A model generated the notes under the pieces. The model was given only the letters and a program-made list of their open reading frames with translations. It was not told where the DNA came from and ran no database searches. From Paracoccus sp. C2R09 (GTDB taxonomy: Bacteria; Pseudomonadota; Alphaproteobacteria; Rhodobacterales; Rhodobacteraceae), in assembly GCF_018860625.1 (NCBI RefSeq), contig NZ_JAHKQB010000023.1, positions 124,001 to 188,000 on the forward strand: a stretch of 64,000 nucleotides of DNA, read 5' to 3'. Each line of letters opens with the position of its first letter. The stretch's first letter is position 1. The position numbers and the translations under genes were made by a program. Below, in pieces: positions 17,224 through 25,402 of the stretch.

Positions 17224-18222
17224 TCAGCTGCGGATCAGGCCCGCTGCGGTCATCGCGTCGGCCATCTGCGCATCGGCATCCTTCATCATCTGCGCATGTG
17301 CCTCCGGGTCCAGATAGGCGACGTTGAAGCCGCGACTGTCCATGAACTCGGTGAATTCGGGATCCACTGCGATCTCGGCCACGGCGGTGCTGATCATCTG
17401 GGCGACGTCCTGCGGCAGATCGCGCGGACCGCCGATCCCGCGCCAGGTGGCCAGGGCGAAATCGCTGGCCCCGCCTTCGGCAAGGGTCGGCAGGTCGGGA
17501 TGGCTGGCGGCACGTTCGGTGCTCATCAGGGCCAGGTTCACGGCGCGGCCGGCATCGACCATCGCCTTGGTTTCCGCCAACGAGACGGTGATGATATCGA
17601 CACCACCCGCGATCAGGTCCTGCATGGCAGGGGCCGATCCTTCGGACGGGACCCAGGTGACATGGTTCGCCTCCAGCCCGAGGCTCTTGAGCCAACCGAC
17701 CAGGGCAAGGTGCCAGATGCCCCCCTGCCCGGTGCCGGACGCCTTGAAGGTGCCGGGCTCGGACGCCTTGATCGCCTCGATCAAGGCACCGATATCGGCA
17801 TAGCCCGCATTGGCAGAAACGGTGACGGCAGGGCTGTCGGCATTCATCAGGCCAAGCGGGGTGTAATCCTCGGAGGTCAGCTGCGTCAGGCCCATATGGT
17901 GCATCATCGCGATCTCGACCGTGACGACGCCCAGGGTATAGCCGTCGGCAGGGGCGGTCGCGATGGCCGAATGGCCGACGACGCCCGCGCCACCGGTCCG
18001 GTTCACCACGTTCACGGGTTGGCCCAGCTTGCGTTCCAGCAGCGCCGAGATCATGCGTGCCGTGGCATCGGTGCCGCCACCCGCGCCCCAGGGCACGATC
18101 ATGGTCAGCGGACGCGAGGGATAATCGGCAGCCCATGCGAAGCCGGGCAGCAGCCCCGCACCGGCAAGTGCTGCCGCGCCCTTCAACAGGCCGCGGCGGC
18201 TCGAATTCGCGAAGTCGGTCAT
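17224..18222 (-). CDS. tctC: TTT substrate-binding protein (TctC) with Tat-type signal
   Basis: A 332-residue Bug/TctC protein. The N-terminus carries a twin-arginine pattern, SRRGLLKG, followed by a hydrophobic stretch and a cleavage-like AWA-ADYP. This suggests export in folded form through Tat, unlike the Sec-type signal on the TctC at 10460. The mature part shows YPSRPLTMIVPWGAGGGTD, the anion-binding loop. It is first in tctC-tctB-tctA; the GntR gene at 18358 is divergent. The substrate is unknown; WHLALVGWLKS and related segments fit generic family positions. Confidence 0.9.
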   Translation of the reverse strand: MTDFANSSRRGLLKGAAALAGAGLLPGFAWAADYPSRPLTMIVPWGAGGGTDATARMISALLERKLGQPVNVVNRTGGAGVVGHSAIATAPADGYTLGVVTVEIAMMHHMGLTQLTSEDYTPLGLMNADSPAVTVSANAGYADIGALIEAIKASEPGTFKASGTGQGGIWHLALVGWLKSLGLEANHVTWVPSEGSAPAMQDLIAGGVDIITVSLAETKAMVDAGRAVNLALMSTERAASHPDLPTLAEGGASDFALATWRGIGGPRDLPQDVAQMISTAVAEIAVDPEFTEFMDSRGFNVAYLDPEAHAQMMKDADAQMADAMTAAGLIRS

Positions 18223-18357
18223 CGTTTCCTCCCAGATGATGACGCCCGGTGACGGGCATGATCGAAGGCGGACGGCCTCCGACTCTCCTCTTCCTCGACA
18301 CTTCTAGACCTGTCGCGCCAGATTGGTCAATAATTGTAAAACCGGCCCGAATGTGCC

Positions 18358-19083
18358 ATGCACTCGCAGCCAGCCGCCGCAGCCGAGGACAGACAGGTGA
18401 CCGACGCCCCTTCCCTTGCCGATCAGGTCTATGACCGGCTTCTGAATCGGATCGTGAAGGACGAATACCCGCTGAACGGGCGCCTGCCGGCCGAACCGGC
18501 GCTGGCGCGGTCCTTCGGCGTGTCGCGCCCGGTCCTGCGCACGGCCCTCGCGCGGCTGCGCGAGGACGGCATCGTCACGGCCCGTCGCGGTTCGGGAAAT
18601 TACGTCACCCGCCGTCCCGACCGACGCGTGGGCAATCTGGTGCCGCTCGGGTCGATCACGGACATCCAGCGCTGCTATGAATTCCGGGTCGATCTGGAGG
18701 GCGCGGCCGCCGGATGGGCCGCGCAGCGCCGCACCGATGCCGACATGGTTGCCATCGACGCGGCCTTCGACCTGCTGGATCACCCCCACGACCAGGGGAT
18801 GGGCGTGGATGCCGACCTGCTGCTGCATCTGTCCATGGCGCGGGCGACGAAGAACCCATTCTTCGCGTCGGTGCTGGAATCCCTGTCGGTGCAGATCCAG
18901 TTCGGCGTTCAGCTGTCACGCTCGCTGACGCTGATGGACGCCCCCGAACGGCGCGCGCTGGTGCAGGCCGAACATCGCGCCATCGTCGAGGCGATCCGCG
19001 CACGGGATCAGGGTGCCGCCACCCGCGCCATGCGCCACCACATCACCGCAGCGCGCAACCGCATGTTCGAGGGCCAGCCCTAG
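18358..19083 (+). CDS. GntR family regulator (FadR/FCD) of TTT module 2
   Basis: A 241-residue regulator: winged helix (about 20-90, LADQVYDRLLNRIVKDEYPL and FGVSRPVLRTALARLREDGIV) and an FCD domain (about 95-235, with the metal-type residues D-x-D-LLLHLSMARA and H-x3 near the end). It is divergent from tctC-2 across 135 bases, so it most likely controls that transporter. An alternative start is not excluded because no strong ribosome site precedes ATG 18358. It ends with a 4-base tail-to-tail overlap with the Lrp gene. Confidence 0.85.
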   Translation: MHSQPAAAAEDRQVTDAPSLADQVYDRLLNRIVKDEYPLNGRLPAEPALARSFGVSRPVLRTALARLREDGIVTARRGSGNYVTRRPDRRVGNLVPLGSITDIQRCYEFRVDLEGAAAGWAAQRRTDADMVAIDAAFDLLDHPHDQGMGVDADLLLHLSMARATKNPFFASVLESLSVQIQFGVQLSRSLTLMDAPERRALVQAEHRAIVEAIRARDQGAATRAMRHHITAARNRMFEGQP

Positions 19084-19547
19084 CGCGTCGTCACGTCCAC
19101 CGGCAGGGCGGTGGTGTGGTGCACCCGCTCCAACCCGAAGGTCGAGCTGAAGCCCGCGACCGGAACCGCATCGGTCAGCGCGACATAGAAGGCGTCATAG
19201 GCCGCCATGTCCGGCAGTGCCAGGCGCAGCATCCAGTCCTGATCGCCCGCCACGCGCCAGATTTCCATCACCCAGGGCTGCGCGTTCAGATGCGCCAGAA
19301 ACCGCGCCTTCCATTCGGGCCCGTGATCCGCGGCCTTGATCCCCACGAAGACCGACAGCCCCAGCCCCAGCTTCTGCGGATCGCCAAGCGAGACCCGGCG
19401 CGTCAGCACGCCGCTGGCCTCGAGCCGCTGCACGCGCTTCCAGCAGGGCGTCTGCGAAAGGCCGACCTTGTCGGCGATCCGCGCGATGGGCTGCGTCGCG
19501 TCCATCATCAGTTCGGCGGCGATCTTGCGATCGATCAGATCCAGCAT
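19080..19547 (-). CDS. Lrp/AsnC family regulator
   Basis: A 155-residue Lrp/AsnC protein: N-terminal helix-turn-helix (LDLIDRKIAAELMMDATQPI, LSQTPCWKRVQRLE) and a C-terminal RAM ligand/oligomer domain (about 65-150). The ATG at 19547 gives the standard start; the frame extends far upstream in non-conserved sequence. Its neighbour across 127 bases is the divergent Rrf2 gene. Lrp-type proteins often govern nearby amino-acid genes, but none is adjacent apart from the sulfur cluster, so its target is uncertain. Confidence 0.88.
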   Translation of the reverse strand: MLDLIDRKIAAELMMDATQPIARIADKVGLSQTPCWKRVQRLEASGVLTRRVSLGDPQKLGLGLSVFVGIKAADHGPEWKARFLAHLNAQPWVMEIWRVAGDQDWMLRLALPDMAAYDAFYVALTDAVPVAGFSSTFGLERVHHTTALPVDVTTR

Positions 19548-19674
19548 GTCGTGACCCCTCTCAAGGTATGGCGCGATGATGCCACCATCGGAGTTAAAGT
19601 CTAGTGGATTTGTCGTGTATGAACGAGGAATCTCGACCTTGCCTGTCGGGTTTGCACCGCGTAGCGTGGCATGG

Positions 19675-20127
19675 ATGATCACGCAGAAGATGAAATACGC
19701 GCTCAAGGCGCTTCTGGTGCTGGGCGATGCCGCCGCGGGCCCCGCGCCCGAACCGCTGACGATCGAAGCCGTGGCCAAGCGGTCGGCCACGCCCAAGCGG
19801 TTTCTGGAACAGATCCTGCTGGAACTGCGCAATGCCGGGATGGTGTCGTCCATCCGGGGGCGTTCGGGCGGCTATGTGCTGACCCGCAAACCCGAAGAGG
19901 TCCCGATCGCGGCGCTTCTGCGCCTGATCGACGGTCCGATCGCACCGCTGCAATGCCTGTCGCAAGGGGCCTATCAGCGCTGCGAGGACTGCACGGACGA
20001 AGCCGCCTGCCGCATCCGCAAGGTCTTTGCCGAAGTCTACTGGTCCTATCTGATCCTGATCGAATCGCTGACACTGGCCGACCTGCTGGCGTCCGACGAC
20101 GTCGCGCGGCGCGTCACCGCGGACTGA
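19675..20127 (+). CDS. Rrf2 family regulator, possible Fe-S or cysteine sensor
   Basis: A 150-residue Rrf2 protein with an N-terminal winged helix (MKYALKALLVLG through SSIRGRSGGYVL) and four cysteines at 94, 103, 106 and 112 in the sensor loop, a C-x8-C-x2-C-x5-C pattern like those that hold an iron-sulfur cluster in IscR-type members. ATG 19675 starts at the conserved helix. It sits directly upstream of the sulfate-uptake operon on the same strand, which suggests a sulfur-assimilation regulator analogous in logic to CymR. The link to sulfur is contextual, not shown by motif. Confidence 0.85.
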   Translation: MITQKMKYALKALLVLGDAAAGPAPEPLTIEAVAKRSATPKRFLEQILLELRNAGMVSSIRGRSGGYVLTRKPEEVPIAALLRLIDGPIAPLQCLSQGAYQRCEDCTDEAACRIRKVFAEVYWSYLILIESLTLADLLASDDVARRVTAD

Positions 20128-20169
20128 CCCCCAAAAGCGCGATTTCTTCCCCGCGGAGAAGATGCTTCC

Positions 20170-20198
20170 AAAAACACGACCAATTTAGGCGTGTTTTT
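20170..20198 (+). terminator. A/T-armed hairpin after the Rrf2 gene
   Basis: Inverted repeat AAAAACACG (20170-20178) / CGTGTTTTT (20190-20198) with an 11-base loop and a T-run. It can act as the Rrf2 terminator. The same symmetry would also suit a regulator site ahead of the sulfate operon. Confidence 0.5.
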
Positions 20199-20212
20199 TC
20201 CTTTGCCAATCA

Positions 20213-20227
20213 CGACCAGTCAGGTCG
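20213..20227. promoter_or_regulatory. Short palindrome upstream of the sulfate operon
   Basis: CGACC-AGTCA-GGTCG, 34 bases before the first ORF of the sulfate operon. It is a candidate binding site for the neighbouring Rrf2 protein, on position and symmetry alone. Confidence 0.3.
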
Positions 20228-20260
20228 ATATTAAACGCATCGGAAGCAAAGGAGCACGAC

Positions 20261-20437
20261 ATGACACGACCTCTTCGCGACAGCATGGCGGACCCGATGC
20301 GTCAGCCTGCCCTGCCCCGCGTCCCCGGGAACCGCCCGGACCTTGCAGCGCGCCATCGTCGCGATGCCCGCGTGATGCTGGGCCGGGACGAAGCCGCCTG
20401 GGAATCCCGCATCGAACTGTTCATGGGGGGAATGTAG
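20261..20437 (+). CDS. Small ORF (58 aa) leading the sulfate ABC operon
   Basis: ATG 20261 is preceded by AGGAG at a good distance and the frame ends one base before the cysP start codon. The 58-residue product is basic and hydrophilic (MTRPLRDSMADPMRQ..., RHRRDARVMLGRDEAAWES), with no signal peptide or membrane segment. I do not recognise it. Its strong ribosome site and its tight coupling to cysP argue that it is translated; it could be a leader that couples cysP translation or a small accessory protein. It is too short for family inference. Confidence 0.6.
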   Translation: MTRPLRDSMADPMRQPALPRVPGNRPDLAARHRRDARVMLGRDEAAWESRIELFMGGM

Positions 20438-20438
20438 G

Positions 20439-21560
20439 ATGACCCGCCGCATCACCATCCTGACCGGCGGTCGCAGCAGCGCACAGGGCGACGTTGCCCA
20501 TGTCGCCCGCGACGGGCGCGTCACCATCGAAACCGGCCGGGGGCTGCTGACGGGCTGGCCGGTCACCCGGGGCACCCTGACCGCGCTGGCGATGATCGCC
20601 GCGATGCTGGGCACGCCCCTGGCCCGGTCCGCCCATGCGGACGAACTGCTGAATGTCAGCTACGATCCGACCCGAGAGCTGTACCGCGACATCAACGCGG
20701 CCTTTGCCCGCCACCGCGAGGCCGAAGGCCACACCGCCCCCAGGATCGAGACGAGCCATGGCGGGTCGGGGGCGCAGGCCCGCGCCGTGATCGACGGGCT
20801 GGATGCGCAGGTCGTGACCCTGGCGCTGGCCTCGGATATCGACCGGATCGCCCAGGATACGGGCAAGCTGCCGGCCGATTGGCAATCCCGCCTGCCCCAT
20901 GATTCCAGCCCCTATACCTCGACGATCGTCTTTCTGGTGCGCAAGGGGAACCCCAAGGCGATCGAGGATTGGGACGACCTGACCGCCGAGGGGGTCGAGG
21001 TGATCACCCCCAATCCCAAGACCAGCGGCGGCGCGCGCTGGAACTATCTTGCCGCATGGGCCTGGGCCGAACGGGCAGGCCGCGATCCGCGCGCCTACAT
21101 GACCGAACTCTTTGCCCATGTCCCGGTGCTGGATACGGGTGCACGCGGTGCCACCACCACCTTCACGCAGCGCGGCATCGGCGACGTGCTGCTGGCCTGG
21201 GAAAACGAGGCGTTCCTTGCGCTGAACGAGATGGGCACCGACCAGTTCGAGATCGTCGTCCCCTCGGTCAGCATCCGGGCCGAACCCCCGGTGGCGATGG
21301 TCGATGGCAACCTGCATGACGATGCGCAGCGCGAACTGGCGCGGGACTATCTCGACTTCCTCTATGCCCCCCAGGCGCAGGCGATCGCCTTCGCGCATTA
21401 CTTCCGGGCCTGGGACACCTCGGCGGCCGATGCCAGGGACGTCGCGCGCTTTCCCGAACTGGAACTGGTCGACATCGACGATTTCGGCGGCTGGCAGAAG
21501 GCGCAGTCGGTCCATTTCGGCGATGGCGGGATCTTCGATCAGCTCTACGGGGGGCTCTAG
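20439..21560 (+). CDS. cysP: Sulfate/thiosulfate ABC substrate-binding protein
   Basis: A 373-residue sulfate-binding protein. The mature part starts near DELLNVSYDPTREL and shows ETSHGGSGAQARAVIDGL and TSGGARWNYLAAWAWA, both typical of CysP/Sbp. It delivers sulfate or thiosulfate to CysTWA downstream. Oddly, about 45 extra residues, hydrophilic and Arg-rich, precede the hydrophobic stretch (LTALAMIAAMLGTPL) and the cleavage-like SAHA, so the signal peptide has an unusually long N-region. No better ATG with a charged N-region exists nearer the hydrophobic core. It is coupled to the small ORF upstream and 3 bases from cysT. Confidence 0.92.
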   Translation: MTRRITILTGGRSSAQGDVAHVARDGRVTIETGRGLLTGWPVTRGTLTALAMIAAMLGTPLARSAHADELLNVSYDPTRELYRDINAAFARHREAEGHTAPRIETSHGGSGAQARAVIDGLDAQVVTLALASDIDRIAQDTGKLPADWQSRLPHDSSPYTSTIVFLVRKGNPKAIEDWDDLTAEGVEVITPNPKTSGGARWNYLAAWAWAERAGRDPRAYMTELFAHVPVLDTGARGATTTFTQRGIGDVLLAWENEAFLALNEMGTDQFEIVVPSVSIRAEPPVAMVDGNLHDDAQRELARDYLDFLYAPQAQAIAFAHYFRAWDTSAADARDVARFPELELVDIDDFGGWQKAQSVHFGDGGIFDQLYGGL

Positions 21561-21563
21561 GTC

Positions 21564-22409
21564 ATGGCTGTCCTGTCGGGCCGCCTGATCCGGCGTTCGG
21601 CGATGCCGGGCCTGGGGCTGTCGGGGGGCATCACGCTGGCCATGGTATCCATGGTCGTGCTGCTGCCCATCGGTGCGCTTCTGGCGCGCGGGTGGCAGTT
21701 CGGCCCCGCGAATCTATGGGAGGTGATCCACCATCCCCGCGTCTGGGCGGCGCTGTTCCTGTCCTTCCGGCTGGCATTCCTGGCCGGGGTCGCGAACCTG
21801 ATCTTCGGCGTGCTGCTGGCCTGGGTCCTGGTCCGATACCGGTTCCCGGGACGGCGCATCCTGGATGCGGCGGTCGATCTGCCCTTCGCATTGCCCACGG
21901 CGGTGGCGGGGATCGCGCTGACGGCCCTCTATGCGCCCAACGGCGCGATCGGCAGCATCGCGGCGCAGGCAGGGTTGCGCATCGCCTATACCCAGTGGGG
22001 CATCCTGATCGCACTGATCTTCGTGGGCCTGCCCTTCGTCACCCGCACCGTCCAACCCGTCATCGAAGAGATCGACCGCGAGGTCGAGGAAGCCAGCGCC
22101 ACCCTGGGCGCCTCGCGCCTGCAGACCTTGCGCCGGGTCATCCTGCCGATGCTGGCACCTGCCGCGCTGACGGGCTTTGCATTGGCGATGGCCCGCGCGG
22201 TGGGCGAATACGGATCGGTCATCTTCATCGCAGGCAACATCCCCATGAAGACCGAGATCGCGCCCCTGCTGATCGTGATCCAGCTGGAACAGTTCAACCA
22301 CGATGCCGCGGCCTCGATCGGGATCGCCATGCTGGCCATCAGCTTCGCGGCCCTTCTGTCCATCAACCTGATCCAGATCGTCACGCGCGCGAGGATGGGA
22401 CATGTCTGA
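21564..22409 (+). CDS. cysT: Sulfate ABC permease
   Basis: A 281-residue inner-membrane permease with six membrane helices and the cytoplasmic EAA loop (EIDREVEEASATLGASRLQTL) that docks onto the ATPase. LPFALPTAVAGIALTALYAPNG is a CysT/CysU hallmark. It pairs with CysW, whose start overlaps its end by 8 bases. Substrate specificity is shared with CysP. Confidence 0.93.
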   Translation: MAVLSGRLIRRSAMPGLGLSGGITLAMVSMVVLLPIGALLARGWQFGPANLWEVIHHPRVWAALFLSFRLAFLAGVANLIFGVLLAWVLVRYRFPGRRILDAAVDLPFALPTAVAGIALTALYAPNGAIGSIAAQAGLRIAYTQWGILIALIFVGLPFVTRTVQPVIEEIDREVEEASATLGASRLQTLRRVILPMLAPAALTGFALAMARAVGEYGSVIFIAGNIPMKTEIAPLLIVIQLEQFNHDAAASIGIAMLAISFAALLSINLIQIVTRARMGHV

Positions 22410-23265
22410 TATCGCCCTTGCCCCCCGCCGCGCCTGCACGACCGAGGCGCGACCCCTGCGCGCGGCGCTGATCGCGCTGGCCTTCGCGGGCCTCGGGCTT
22501 CTGGTCTTCGCGCCGCTCGCCCTCGTCTTCGGTCATGCCCTGTCCGATGGCTGGGCCGCATCGGTCGCGGCCCTGCGCCAGCCCGACGCGCTGTCGGCGA
22601 TCCGGCTGACCCTGCTGATCACCGCGTTGACCATTCCGCTGAACGCGGGCTTCGGGATCGCGGCGGCCTGGTTCGTCACCCGGTTCGAGTTTCGCGGCAA
22701 GGCGCTGCTGATCACGCTGATCGACCTGCCCTTCAGCGTCAGCCCGGTGGTCGCGGGGCTTTGCATCGTGCTGCTGTTCGGAGCGAACAGCGCGATGGGC
22801 GGCTGGCTGGTGGCCCATGACATGACCGTGGTCTTCGCGCTGCCGGGCATCCTGCTGGCCACCGTCTTCGTGACCTTCCCCTTCGTCGCCCGCGAACTGA
22901 TCCCCGTGATGATCGAACAGGGCCGCGCCGAGGAAGAGGCCGCCCTGACCCTGGGCGCCGGCGGATGGCGCGTGTTCCGGACCGTCACCCTGCCCAACAT
23001 CCGATGGGCGCTGATCTATGGCGTGCTGCTGTGCACCGCCCGGGCGATGGGCGAATTCGGGGCGGTCGCGGTCGTCTCGGGCAAGATCCGCGGCCAGACC
23101 GCCACGATGCCGATCACGATCGAGATGCTCTACAACGAATACCTGTCGACGGCGGCCTTCTCGATGGCGGCGCTGCTGACGGTCTTCGCCCTTCTCACCC
23201 TTCTCGTGAAGACCCTGCTGGAGATCCGCCATTCGGATCAGCTGGCCGCCATGCGGCGACATTGA
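22402..23265 (+). CDS. cysW: Sulfate ABC permease
   Basis: A 287-residue permease with six helices, [22 protein letters not shown] and an EAA loop with [21 protein letters not shown], the CysW counterpart of CysT. It contains [21 protein letters not shown], a strongly conserved CysW segment. It overlaps cysT by 8 bases and is followed 10 bases later by cysA. Confidence 0.93.
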   Translation: MSDIALAPRRACTTEARPLRAALIALAFAGLGLLVFAPLALVFGHALSDGWAASVAALRQPDALSAIRLTLLITALTIPLNAGFGIAAAWFVTRFEFRGKALLITLIDLPFSVSPVVAGLCIVLLFGANSAMGGWLVAHDMTVVFALPGILLATVFVTFPFVARELIPVMIEQGRAEEEAALTLGAGGWRVFRTVTLPNIRWALIYGVLLCTARAMGEFGAVAVVSGKIRGQTATMPITIEMLYNEYLSTAAFSMAALLTVFALLTLLVKTLLEIRHSDQLAAMRRH

Positions 23266-23275
23266 GGGAACTGCC

Positions 23276-23995
23276 ATGAATATCGACATCGACGGCATCG
23301 CCAAGGAATTCGGCACAACCACGGCGCTGTCGCCCGTATCCCTGCAGATCCCGTCGGGCGCGCTTGTCGCCCTTCTGGGTCCGTCTGGATCGGGCAAGAC
23401 CACGCTTCTGCGCATCCTGGGGGGCCTCGAATTTCCCGACCGGGGGCGGGTTCTGTTCGATGGCAGCGACGCCACGCATCTGTCGGTGCAGGATCGCCGC
23501 GCGGGCTTCGTCTTCCAGAGCTATGCGCTGTTCCGGCACATGACGGTCGCGCAGAACATCGCCTATGGCCTGCAGGCACGTCCGCGCCGGCAGCGCCCGT
23601 CCGCGCCGCAGATCGAGGCGCGGGTATCCGACCTGCTGCACATGATCCGGTTGCCGGATATCGGCGGCCGCTATCCCTCGCAGCTGTCGGGGGGGCAGCG
23701 ACAGCGGGTGGCCCTGGCCCGTGCGCTGGCCATCGATCCGCGGATGCTGCTGCTGGACGAACCCTTCGGCGCGCTGGACGCCAAGGTCCGCAAGGAACTG
23801 CGCCAGAACCTGCGCACGATCCACGACGACACCGGCCTGACGACCGTCTTCGTGACCCATGACCAGGACGAGGCGATGGCCCTTGCGGACATGGTGGTCG
23901 TGATGTCGATGGGCCGGATCGAGCAGGTCGGGCACCCGCAGGAGATCCGCGCCGCCCCAAGCAGCGATTTCGTCCGCGAATTCATCGCCGTCTGA
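23276..23995 (+). CDS. cysA: Sulfate ABC ATPase, short form
   Basis: A 239-residue ABC ATPase with Walker [10 protein letters not shown] (35-43), Q-loop Gln81, signature LSGGQ (137-141), Walker B ending Asp161-Glu162 and switch His195, so it is catalytically complete. It stops just after the nucleotide-binding core. Usual CysA proteins run to about 340-370 residues with a C-terminal TOBE-type regulatory domain, which is missing here. It ends the cysPTWA operon, 69 bases before metY. Confidence 0.92.
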   Translation: MNIDIDGIAKEFGTTTALSPVSLQIPSGALVALLGPSGSGKTTLLRILGGLEFPDRGRVLFDGSDATHLSVQDRRAGFVFQSYALFRHMTVAQNIAYGLQARPRRQRPSAPQIEARVSDLLHMIRLPDIGGRYPSQLSGGQRQRVALARALAIDPRMLLLDEPFGALDAKVRKELRQNLRTIHDDTGLTTVFVTHDQDEAMALADMVVVMSMGRIEQVGHPQEIRAAPSSDFVREFIAV

Positions 23996-24064
23996 CCCTG
24001 GGGCGTTGCGGCACAGGGACCCCTGCGCTTAACCTTCGCCGCGAATGCAAGAAGGGGGAGCATC

Positions 24065-25354
24065 ATGACCCAGACCAACCAGGGCTTCGACACGCTGGCC
24101 GTCCATGCGGGGACCGAACCCGATCCGGCCACCGGCGCGCGCCAGGTGCCGATATATCAATCGACATCCTACGTCTTTCGCGATGCCGATCACGCCGCGC
24201 GGCTCTTCAACCTCGAAGAGGTCGGCTACATCTACTCTCGGCTGACGAACCCGACGGTCGGCGCGCTGGCGGCGCGCGTCGCGGCGCTGGAAGGTGCGGT
24301 GGGCGGGATCGGCTGTTCGTCCGGGCATGCGGCGCAGATCATGGCGCTGTTCCCGCTGATGGGGCCGGGCTGCAACGTCGTCGCGTCGTCGCGGCTCTAT
24401 GGCGGGACGATCACGCAGTTCAGCCAGACGATCCGCCGCTTCGGCTGGTCGGCCAAGTTCGTCGATACCGACGATCTGGACGCCGTGCGCGCCGCCATCG
24501 ACGACGATACCCGCGCATTGTTCTGCGAAACCATCGCCAATCCGGGTGGCTATGTCACCGATCTGGACGCGATGGCCCGGATTGCCGAGGATGCGGGCAT
24601 CCCGCTGATCGTCGACAACACCACGGCGACCCCCTATCTGTGCCGCCCCATCGATCACGGTGCCACGCTGGTGGTGCATTCGGCCACGAAATACCTGACG
24701 GGCAACGGCACCGTCACCGGCGGCATCGTGGTGGACAGCGGGAAATTCGACTGGTCGGCCTCGGACAGGTTCCCGTCGCTGTCCCAGCCCGAACCCGCCT
24801 ATCACGGGCTGAACTTCCACGGGGCCCTGGGGCCGATGGCCTTCACCTTCCATTCGATCGCGGTGGGGCTGCGGGATCTGGGCATGACGATGAACCCGCA
24901 GGGCGCGCATTACACCCTGATGGGGATCGAGACGCTTGGCCTGCGGATGGAACGCCATGTGGCCAATGCCAAGGCCGTGGCCGAATGGCTGGAAAAGGAC
25001 CCGCGCGTCGAGGCTGTGACCTTCGCGGGCCTTCCCTCGTCGCCCTGGGCCGAACGCGCGCAGCGGATCGTTCCGAAAGGCGCGGGCGCATTGTTCACGG
25101 TGGCGGTCAAGGGCGGCTATGACGCCTGCGTCAAGCTGGTCGACAGCCTGGAACTGCTGAGCCATGTCGCGAACCTGGGCGATACGCGCAGCCTGATCAT
25201 CCATCCGGCCTCGACGACCCATCGCCAGCTGGACGAGGCGCAACAGATCGCGGCGGGCGCGGCACCGAACGTGGTCCGCATCTCCATCGGGATCGAGAAT
25301 GTCGAGGATATCATCGCGGATCTGGACCAGGCCCTGACCAAGGCCACCGCCTGA
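24065..25354 (+). CDS. metY: O-acetylhomoserine sulfhydrylase (PLP)
   Basis: A 429-residue Cys/Met-metabolism PLP enzyme (fold type I). The internal aldimine lysine is Lys209 in HSATKYLTGNG, with IVDNTTATPYLCRP before it and LGDTRSLIIHPASTTH in the C-terminal domain. Its length and the FDTLAVHAG opening fit O-acetylhomoserine aminocarboxypropyltransferase, which makes homocysteine from sulfide; methionine gamma-lyase is the main alternative. Placed after cysPTWA it would use sulfide made from imported sulfate. GGGGGAG precedes ATG 24065. Confidence 0.88.
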   Translation: MTQTNQGFDTLAVHAGTEPDPATGARQVPIYQSTSYVFRDADHAARLFNLEEVGYIYSRLTNPTVGALAARVAALEGAVGGIGCSSGHAAQIMALFPLMGPGCNVVASSRLYGGTITQFSQTIRRFGWSAKFVDTDDLDAVRAAIDDDTRALFCETIANPGGYVTDLDAMARIAEDAGIPLIVDNTTATPYLCRPIDHGATLVVHSATKYLTGNGTVTGGIVVDSGKFDWSASDRFPSLSQPEPAYHGLNFHGALGPMAFTFHSIAVGLRDLGMTMNPQGAHYTLMGIETLGLRMERHVANAKAVAEWLEKDPRVEAVTFAGLPSSPWAERAQRIVPKGAGALFTVAVKGGYDACVKLVDSLELLSHVANLGDTRSLIIHPASTTHRQLDEAQQIAAGAAPNVVRISIGIENVEDIIADLDQALTKATA

Positions 25355-25367
25355 TCCGACAAAGAAA

Positions 25368-25397
25368 AACGCCCCCGGTCACCTGACCGGGGGCGTT
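25368..25397. terminator. Bidirectional intrinsic terminator
   Basis: Perfect 14-base arms AACGCCCCCGGTCA (25368-25381) and TGACCGGGGGCGTT (25384-25397) with a tiny loop, preceded by GAAAA on the plus strand, so it has a T-run for the minus strand. It separates the convergent metY and aldehyde dehydrogenase genes. Confidence 0.85.
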
Positions 25398-25402
25398 CAT
25401 GT

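Noticed and set aside
18300..18357. A/T-rich GGTCAATAATTGTAAAACC as a GntR operator
   Set aside because: Symmetry is limited to about three bases at each end, so it is not reported as a site.
20146..20161. CTTCCCCGCGGAGAAG, one mismatch from the parS-like palindrome, after the Rrf2 gene
   Set aside because: The mismatch breaks the palindrome in an arm, it is a single copy 23 kb from parAB, and chance occurrence in GC-rich DNA is plausible. It should still be included in any genome-wide count.
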